From Pseudomonas fluvialis (lineage in GTDB: Bacteria > Pseudomonadota > Gammaproteobacteria > Pseudomonadales > Pseudomonadaceae), in NCBI RefSeq assembly GCF_014207935.1, contig NZ_JACHLL010000007.1, positions 1 to 64,000 of the forward strand: a stretch of 64,000 nt of DNA. The letters run 5' to 3'. Under the pieces are notes generated by a model that saw nothing but the letters and a program-made list of their open reading frames with translations, was not told the DNA's origin and did no database searches. Shown piece by piece: positions 58,815 through 64,000 of this stretch. Both the position numbers and the translations under genes were made by a program. The stretch's first letter is position 1. Each line of letters starts with the position of its first letter.

Positions 58815-60689
58815 ATGAATATGTCTGATTTGTTGCGTGCATCGCGTGACGTCCATGTCCTGACTGAGAAGCCGAACACCACAGGCGGGGGTTCTGATCG
58901 CTTCTGGTCCATGCGAATCGAAGGCCTTCATCACGACCACATTTGTGGTGCTGTAGACGAACTGCGCAGTCGTTGGTCGCGGCCCTTTCCCAGGCAGATT
59001 GCTCGCTCCGTCAGGTCGGTTGCATTACAGGACGCACTTGCCCGCACCCTCGGGGCGCAGTCATCTACCCACTGGCGCGAGGTCGAGCAGCATAAGGTTG
59101 CCGACTTTCTGTTCGAGCACGGCATGTCGGTGCCGACTGATCTCATTAAGTGGCCGTACTCGCCGAGAGGGGTGGATTCTCTGGCGGCTCGGCAGTTAGC
59201 GGATCGGTTGTTTAATTCCGATCTGCCATTGCCCAAGCGGATCTTTACCGGCGTTGGCTCCTGCCTGTTCGCCCCGCGCGCGTATGGTCGTCTGGATTTT
59301 GACCAGGCAGCTGGATACGCATTTTGCACAGACCAGCAGCGATACGCTTTCTGTGAGCAGTATGAGGACAAGATCCTCTTACGTGCGGAGTACATGCAGG
59401 ATGGTTGTGGTCTTGATTATCTCGACATGACTGGGCGGATGTTGATGCTCAACGCGGTGAGCGAGTTCATCGGCTGCATGTACAACATGATGGGCAGTAA
59501 CTTGATGGAACCGGCGGTGGGTGAGCCGGTGATGCGCAGTTACAACATGTCCGAAGAAGATCTGGCATTTGAGCTGCAGCTGTTCCAGCTGTTCCGTAAA
59601 GAAATTGAAGGCTCCGATGACGGCTGGGTGGACGTATTACCAATTCCAGGAAATGCCAACCTTATATTCCTGAAAGGTGCTAATGGCGCTTTTGACTGGG
59701 TTGTCCGTGATCAGCGCGACAAGGAGTTTTCCTCCAACCCGCTTTACCCGTTCTTTAATAAGGACGAAGTCCCCAAGGCTATGGACCGGAGCAAGCTGGA
59801 CGGGCATTTGTACTTTGCAACCGGCACTTGGGCGGAAAAACTGGAGCACGATGCAGAATCGCGTCATTACGCCGAAGGTGGAACGGCAGCCAATTGGCCT
59901 GGTTATGCGAAGCTGATTCAGCGTGAGCTCATTGCCAGCCTGGGCTATCGGTCTCCCCGCCCGGCAACCGGGGCCGTATCTGATCGCTTTATCCCGCACC
60001 GGTTCGGTGAGAGCTGCTTGATGGTGTCTCCCCTCGTGACCATCGCAGACTTTTTTGATTTCTGCAGCAGGACGAACTGGGGGCAGATCAGGCAGGAGAA
60101 AGCACGCAAGACCCGCGAAAATAAGATTGACGACCTGAGCGCTATCAACATGGATTCGAGCGATCTTCCGGCGAGTGTGACCTGGCTGGATGCGGTCGCC
60201 TATTGCCGTGACTATGAGGCACGCACGGGGCTTCCCGTCCGACTGATGACCATCGATGAGTGGCGACAGCTCGCTCCGCCGCCGATGGACTTTAGCCATG
60301 TGCGATCTTCGCGCCTGCTGATCGTGAAAAAGGGAGAGATGCCTGACGATCCTATTTATGAACAGTTGGGCTGGGGCATTGTCGGTGGGGATGGCAGGCT
60401 GGGTGGTAACTCCTCGCATTGCCATCGGCCTGATGGCTCCATGCGCTACGGATCGAACCTGAAATGGCTCGACAACGACGAAGGAGTCGCGTTCCTCACT
60501 GTACCGGGTTTCGGTGAGTGGCTGTCTGACTATCAGCATGGCGCAGCGCCGATTGCCTCTGTAGCAACCGGTCAATCTATTGTTGGTGGCTCCATTGAGC
60601 GCAATCTCTGCCCTGTTCATATGACGATGAGCTACAAGGGCGTCAAGGTCGGTTTCCGGCTTTGCTACGTCGCCCATCTCGACGCCTAA
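58815..60689 (+). CDS. FGE/SUMF1-like domain protein heading the viperin-like operon
   Basis: 624 residues from ATG 58815 (good GGAGAGAGCT site). The frame stays open back to 58677 and a TTG at 58695 would add 40 plausible residues. Residues 1-400 are unrecognised. The last 220 resemble the formylglycine-generating-enzyme/C-type-lectin-like fold: PASVTWLDAVAYCRDYEARTGLPVRLMTIDEWRQL and the terminal VGFRLCYVA (GFR motif). It has no signal peptide. FGE-like domains either modify cysteine or act as binding modules. Here it could sense or modify a target for the radical SAM enzyme that follows 24 bp later. Confidence 0.7.
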   Translation: MNMSDLLRASRDVHVLTEKPNTTGGGSDRFWSMRIEGLHHDHICGAVDELRSRWSRPFPRQIARSVRSVALQDALARTLGAQSSTHWREVEQHKVADFLFEHGMSVPTDLIKWPYSPRGVDSLAARQLADRLFNSDLPLPKRIFTGVGSCLFAPRAYGRLDFDQAAGYAFCTDQQRYAFCEQYEDKILLRAEYMQDGCGLDYLDMTGRMLMLNAVSEFIGCMYNMMGSNLMEPAVGEPVMRSYNMSEEDLAFELQLFQLFRKEIEGSDDGWVDVLPIPGNANLIFLKGANGAFDWVVRDQRDKEFSSNPLYPFFNKDEVPKAMDRSKLDGHLYFATGTWAEKLEHDAESRHYAEGGTAANWPGYAKLIQRELIASLGYRSPRPATGAVSDRFIPHRFGESCLMVSPLVTIADFFDFCSRTNWGQIRQEKARKTRENKIDDLSAINMDSSDLPASVTWLDAVAYCRDYEARTGLPVRLMTIDEWRQLAPPPMDFSHVRSSRLLIVKKGEMPDDPIYEQLGWGIVGGDGRLGGNSSHCHRPDGSMRYGSNLKWLDNDEGVAFLTVPGFGEWLSDYQHGAAPIASVATGQSIVGGSIERNLCPVHMTMSYKGVKVGFRLCYVAHLDA

Positions 60690-60713
60690 CCCTCTTTCAC
60701 CAGGAGCTGAATC

Positions 60714-61652
60714 ATGGTGTATCTCCGAAGTGGAGAGGGGGCTATGCGTCCTCACGTTTCCGAATTAGTTATCAACTGGCACATCACCGAGGCTTGTAAC
60801 TACAAGTGCCGCTACTGCTATGCGAAATGGGATGGTGCCGGCAGGGAGTTGCTGCATGACTGGACTCGCGTCCGTAATTTGCTCAATGAACTGCAGGCAT
60901 TCTTTCATCCGGAGAACGATGCCAATCCGCTCAGTCAGCACATGACATGGTCCAGCATTCGTTTGAATCTGGCCGGTGGAGAGCCGCTGCTGTATCACGA
61001 TGCTCTGCTTCGGGCACTGGAATATGCGAGAAGTAAGGGGATGGGTGCGTCCATTATCACCAATGGTAGCCGGCTCACTAACGATTTGATTGACCGACTC
61101 GCACCCCTGGTTTCCATGCTCGGACTGAGTCTGGACTCAGCGGATCCATCCAGGAACATTGGCATTGGCCGCGTCGACAGTCGTGGCTCTTTGCTGGACG
61201 TGGACTCGCTCTCCGAAGTGCTGGTCCGCGCAAAGACGCAGAATTCGGCTATGCGATTGAAGGTTAATACAGTGGTCAATGCACTGAACCACCAAGAAGA
61301 CATGACGCCGATCATGCATGCGCTTATGCCAGACCGATGGAAAGTGTTACGCATGCTGCAGGTAGTAACAAGTGATCTGGCCGTTTCCTCCGAAGACTTT
61401 CTCGCCTTCGTCGCTCGCCATGACGCACTTCGAGAGGTGATGTGCGTCGAGAACAACGACGACATGAGTGAGTCGTACATCATGGTCGATCCGTTGGGAC
61501 GCTTCTTTCAGAACACTGCCGGGCAGAAGGGTTACCACTACAGCAACCCTATTGACGTGATTGGTGCCGAGCGTGCGTTCATTGAATGGCGATTTTCGGC
61601 CGGAACATATGCTGCGAGGTACAGAGACGCGTTGGTGGTGGGGCTAGAATGA
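60714..61652 (+). CDS. Radical SAM enzyme, prokaryotic viperin-like
   Basis: 312 residues. VINWHITEACNYKCRYCYAKW holds the CxxxCxxC cluster (C28, C32, C35), followed by LNLAGGEPLLY (SAM-binding GGEP), IITNGSRL and LGLSLDSAD. The opening and size resemble prokaryotic viperins, which convert nucleotides to ddh-nucleotides that stop phage RNA synthesis; this is a motif-based judgement. The second half has EDFLAFVARHDAL and NDDMSESYIMVDPLGRFFQNT, a conserved C-terminal substrate region in viperins. Starts at 60714 and 60744 both have good ribosome sites. The stop overlaps the HicA-like start. Confidence 0.75.
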   Translation: MVYLRSGEGAMRPHVSELVINWHITEACNYKCRYCYAKWDGAGRELLHDWTRVRNLLNELQAFFHPENDANPLSQHMTWSSIRLNLAGGEPLLYHDALLRALEYARSKGMGASIITNGSRLTNDLIDRLAPLVSMLGLSLDSADPSRNIGIGRVDSRGSLLDVDSLSEVLVRAKTQNSAMRLKVNTVVNALNHQEDMTPIMHALMPDRWKVLRMLQVVTSDLAVSSEDFLAFVARHDALREVMCVENNDDMSESYIMVDPLGRFFQNTAGQKGYHYSNPIDVIGAERAFIEWRFSAGTYAARYRDALVVGLE

Positions 61653-61873
61653 GAAGATACAGCTCATCCAAGGACATCAATCTGCTGATTAGGCGTCTTC
61701 TCGCTGAGGGTTGGTCATATCAGTCGGGGCGTTCTCATGGCCGCATTCGCCCGCCCGAAGGAAGAGGCTTTGTCAGCGTGCCTTGCACTCCAAGCGACTA
61801 CCGCGCATTTGATAACTTCCTGCATGCTGTCAGGCGTCTGGTAAGCAATATCCGTTCGGTGCCAGATACTTAG
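61649..61873 (+). CDS. HicA-like small protein
   Basis: 74 residues. KDINLLIRRLLAEGWSYQSGRSHGRIRPPEGRGFVSVPCTPSDYRAFDNFLHAVRRL follows the dsRBD-like HicA plan with a SH pair in the position of the catalytic histidine and VPxTPSD near the end. No HicB antitoxin gene is adjacent. It overlaps the viperin-like gene by 4 nt, so the two products are made together. It may bind RNA rather than act as a toxin. Confidence 0.65.
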   Translation: MRRYSSSKDINLLIRRLLAEGWSYQSGRSHGRIRPPEGRGFVSVPCTPSDYRAFDNFLHAVRRLVSNIRSVPDT

Positions 61874-62115
61874 CGGTTGTTGGGTGTCCTTGGCCAGGAG
61901 CCGCATTGCTTGCTCCTGGTCAGGGATAAGCTTGTCAGCGAATCGAAACGACTTTTGTGTCCCGATTTTCCTTGATATCTGACATCGAAAGATTGCCGGT
62001 GGCTGCTTGCTGGATGTGTTCGCTCCACCACGCCATCTTCAGGCGTCTACGCTTAACTCGGTAGTGCCAGCTAAGCGGCTCGTTTATAGTCCTCTGCTTA
62101 GATATGGGAGGAGCT

Positions 62116-62406
62116 ATGCACGTTAAACCAGTAGGTGAACTCGTTTTCGAGATGGGCGGCAATGAACATCAAATTTCTGTTAGCCAGCTGTCCCAGGGGG
62201 ATCTGAAAAAGCAATCAGGTCTGAAAAATAAAGATGATTCGGAGGAATGGTCAGTAACCTTCACTGCTGACTCGGAGTTTGGTCAGTTTGTTTGGGTGGT
62301 GTCCTTTGGTTTAGGTAATCAGGGGCTGAGCGTTGATGACTCAGAGATGGTTAAAAGGCCTGCTGGTGTGGAAGTGATCCAGGACGTGTCTTTCAAGTCA
62401 GCCTAA
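62116..62406 (+). CDS. Small hypothetical protein convergent with the integrase
   Basis: 96 residues from ATG 62116, chosen because GGGAGGAG lies just upstream of it and overlaps the earlier ATG at 62104. Beta-rich and acidic (VGELVFEMGGNEHQISVSQLSQGDLKKQSGLKNKDD, EEWSVTFTADSEFGQFVWVVSFGL). No family recognised. Its stop overlaps the integrase stop by 4 nt, on the opposite strand. Downstream of the viperin-like operon after a 240-bp gap. Confidence 0.6.
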   Translation: MHVKPVGELVFEMGGNEHQISVSQLSQGDLKKQSGLKNKDDSEEWSVTFTADSEFGQFVWVVSFGLGNQGLSVDDSEMVKRPAGVEVIQDVSFKSA

Positions 62407-63647
62407 GGGTTTTCTTTTTTCCAGCTGTCCAGATTGTCCGCCCACTGCTGCATCATGATGGCCCGATCGCTCAAGTACTCAGCATGGTTGTAAGTGCGGC
62501 GGACTGCATTCTGCTCGGTATGTGCGAGCTGTCTTTCGATCCAGTCTGCGGTATAGCCCATTTCATTGAGTCTGGTGCTGCCAGTTGTCCTCGTGGCATG
62601 CGGGCTGTATTTACCTCCCCAGCCAAGGACATTAAGCATCTGGCGGAATGAGGCCGCGACCATTGGGCGGGTGCGCACGTCGCGGTGAGGAAATACGTGG
62701 GTGTATTTCCCTGTGATGGAGTGCAGGCTTCGCAGCATTTCTACTGCCTGTCGCGGCAGTGGCACTGTGTGCTCTTTACGCTTTTTCATCCGCTCGGCGG
62801 GAATACGCCAAAGCGCCTTCTCCAGGTCAAATTCGGCCCACTGAGCCTCTACAGCTTCATTAGGGCGACACAGAGTCAGCCACATGAGCTGGAAGGCGCA
62901 GAGCGTCTCATGGCGCCCACCGTGAGATTCGACATCGCGTAACAGTTGGCCAATTTCTTCGGTGGAGAGAGGGCGTTTGTGCTGAGTCTTGTTGGCTGGC
63001 AGGGCTTTTCGAACGGGGTGTACCGGGTCGGTGCTGGCTCGCAATGTTGAAATTGCCAGCTCGAAAACTCCGGACATGCTCCGCTTGGCTTCCTGAGCAA
63101 CAGATGGGCCATTGTCTTGAGTAGCTGCTCTGAGCACTTCAAGAATGTGCACGGGGGTGATGGCCTTGATCGGCAGATCGCCTATTTTTGGGAATACGAC
63201 GCGTTCAAGCATGTTGAGTCTTCTGGACTTGGTGATCTCCTCCCAGTCCTTCAGTGAAAGCCACTCTTTGGCGACGGCTTCAAACGTAATGGCCTTCTCG
63301 TGGTTGCGCTTCACCCGCTCCTGTTGCCGGTGGTGTGCGGGATTGATGCCCTGTATGACTAGGGCTCGGGCCTTCACGCGTTCATCGCGCGCCTCTGCAA
63401 GGGTGAAGCGGCGCCCTTTGCGGCGCTCCTCGGCGTGCTCGGGTGATTCCCCTTTGGGCGCGATTGCATAGTCCCCAATCGCGAACACGCTTTCCTTCCT
63501 GCCAGTGCCGTCGCTTAGCTCGAACCGATAGCGCCATGCCTTAACCCCGTTAGGCTTCACCTCCAGGTAAAGGCCATTGCCATCTGTGAGCTTATAGGGC
63601 TTTTCCTTGGGCTTGGCGGTACGGCATTCGGTATCGGTAAGCGGCAT
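62403..63647 (-). CDS. int: P4-type tyrosine integrase of the second island
   Basis: 414 residues. The N-terminal Arm-DNA-bind domain is KPKEKPYKLTDGNGLYLEVKPNGVKAWRYRFELSDG. The catalytic domain shows R in LTLCRPNEAVEAQW, HxxR-type YSPHATRTTGS, and the tyrosine in RRTYNHAEYL. P4-type integrases insert elements at tRNA or gene 3' ends. Here the gene reads away from ychF, whose 3' end carries the presumed attachment repeat. It would act with the AlpA protein at 41147. Confidence 0.92.
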   Translation of the reverse strand: MPLTDTECRTAKPKEKPYKLTDGNGLYLEVKPNGVKAWRYRFELSDGTGRKESVFAIGDYAIAPKGESPEHAEERRKGRRFTLAEARDERVKARALVIQGINPAHHRQQERVKRNHEKAITFEAVAKEWLSLKDWEEITKSRRLNMLERVVFPKIGDLPIKAITPVHILEVLRAATQDNGPSVAQEAKRSMSGVFELAISTLRASTDPVHPVRKALPANKTQHKRPLSTEEIGQLLRDVESHGGRHETLCAFQLMWLTLCRPNEAVEAQWAEFDLEKALWRIPAERMKKRKEHTVPLPRQAVEMLRSLHSITGKYTHVFPHRDVRTRPMVAASFRQMLNVLGWGGKYSPHATRTTGSTRLNEMGYTADWIERQLAHTEQNAVRRTYNHAEYLSDRAIMMQQWADNLDSWKKENP

Positions 63648-63696
63648 GGCTGCTCAATCCTGTTATACCCGGTTATATTGGTGGGTGATTTTTTAG

Positions 63697-63717
63697 ATAC
63701 CCGGTAGCGTACCCGGT
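63697..63717. repeat. Paired 9-mer near the integrase, also at the island's left end
   Basis: ATACCCGGT-AGC-GTACCCGGT, matching ATACCCGGT-TTC-GTACCCGGT at 38776-38796 in the same orientation. A further ATACCCGGT lies at 63665-63673. Probably integrase arm-type sites. Confidence 0.65.
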
Positions 63718-63765
63718 AAATATGCGGATCGTATAGATTCTTATCGGACCTTTTCGGAAAAGAAA

Positions 63766-63796
63766 AACCCCTTGAGGCCTTATTCTTCAAGGGGTT
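63766..63796 (-). terminator. Terminator downstream of ychF
   Basis: Inverted repeat AACCCCTTGA / TCAAGGGGTT. On the minus strand it is followed by TTTTTCTTTT, so it ends leftward ychF transcription. It lies inside the proposed island boundary, suggesting that the element supplies its own terminator. Confidence 0.8.
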
Positions 63797-63834
63797 CTGT
63801 GACCAGTAAGATCCGATAGGATCTTAATTTCGGC

Positions 63835-64000
63835 TTAGACGTTGAAGCGGAAGTGCATCACGTCGCCATCCTTGACGATGTATTCCTTGCCTTCCAGGCG
63901 CCATTTGCCGGCTTCCTTGGCCCCGGCTTCGCCCTTGTACTGGATGAAGTCGTCGTAGGCGATGACTTCGGCGCGGATAAAGCCTTTCTCGAAGTCGGTG
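63835..64000 (-). CDS. ychF: Redox-responsive ATPase YchF, C-terminal part (partial)
   Basis: The last 54 residues of YchF (TGS domain end): EKGFIRAEVIAYDDFIQYKGEAGAKEAGK and the final VMHFRFNV before TAA at 63835-63837. The rest lies outside the window. YchF is a conserved P-loop NTPase that hydrolyses ATP and affects translation and oxidative stress. Its stop overlaps the 11-bp repeat of the island. The reading frame is intact, so integration, if it occurred here, did not damage the gene. Confidence 0.92.
   Translation of the reverse strand, partial: TDFEKGFIRAEVIAYDDFIQYKGEAGAKEAGKWRLEGKEYIVKDGDVMHFRFNV

Larger units (their letters stand above)
38702..63843. mobile_element. Integrative island between tRNA-Met and ychF
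   Basis: About 25 kb. An 11-bp repeat GCTTAGACGTT occurs at 38702-38712 and 63833-63843, the latter spanning the ychF stop codon. Paired 9-mers ATACCCGGT-N3-GTACCCGGT lie near both ends in direct orientation (38776-38796, 63697-63717). A P4-type integrase gene is at the right end and an AlpA regulator near the left. The contents are unlike the backbone: YfjJ/Gp2-like protein, surface-polysaccharide operon, YqaJ/DUF932/directionality-factor-like genes and the viperin-like operon. Without it, ychF would lie about 75 bp from tRNA-Met. The boundaries are inferred. Confidence 0.7.

Noticed and set aside
59637..60755. 372-codon minus-strand frame opposite the FGE-like gene
   Set aside because: Runs across the end of one gene and the start of the next, with Arg/His-rich composition; shadow.

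Overview
The window looks like a chromosome segment of a Pseudomonas sensu lato species with a GC-rich backbone. The gene families and their order (5S rRNA end, mksFEB, holD-rimI, carbonic anhydrase, tRNA-Met, ychF) match what I remember of one P. aeruginosa chromosome region. No database search was possible, so every family name rests on reading motifs and on remembered families.

Backbone, 1-25553. The 3' end of a 5S rRNA gene is followed by a pqi locus: two separate PqiA-type membrane genes and a PqiB-type protein with six MCE domains. A mksF-mksE-mksB condensin operon converges on it. Next come a conserved unknown gene and four consecutive secreted proteins that share a post-signal motif. 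Then follow the carboxynorspermidine pair (nspC and the synthase), leuA, a cryptic holD overlapping rimI, a flavin amine oxidase, a secernin-type hydrolase, a beta-carbonic anhydrase, a DMT exporter and an isopropylmalate-dehydrogenase-like enzyme.

Element 1, about 25554-38595. This is a complete Pf-like filamentous prophage integrated into the 3' half of an elongator tRNA-Met, bounded by a 48-bp direct repeat. Its core order is repressor, excisionase, small ORFs, ssDNA-binding protein, coat proteins, adsorption protein, DUF2523, Zot, Rep, integrase. Cargo at the left end is an AT-rich three-gene module ending in a metallo-beta-lactamase-fold protein. Cargo at the right end is higBA plus three unknown genes.

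Element 2, about 38702-63843. A second island lies between the same tRNA and ychF. It carries a P4-type integrase and is probably bounded by an 11-bp repeat that overlaps the ychF stop codon. It holds an AlpA regulator and a YfjJ/Gp2-like replication protein near its left end. A 13-gene, translationally coupled surface-polysaccharide operon follows, with an ABC exporter, two nucleotidyltransferase-like proteins, HAD, a GDPD-like protein, cupin, glycosyltransferases, and a Tat protein beside an FAD oxidoreductase. A leftward block then carries a directionality-factor-like protein, YqaJ, DUF932 and a Gly-rich membrane protein. The last block is a rightward operon of an FGE-like protein, a viperin-like radical SAM enzyme and a HicA-like protein.

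The two strongest candidates for undescribed systems are the FGE-like/viperin-like/HicA-like operon (58815-61873) and the three-gene metallo-beta-lactamase module carried by the filamentous prophage (26008-28390).
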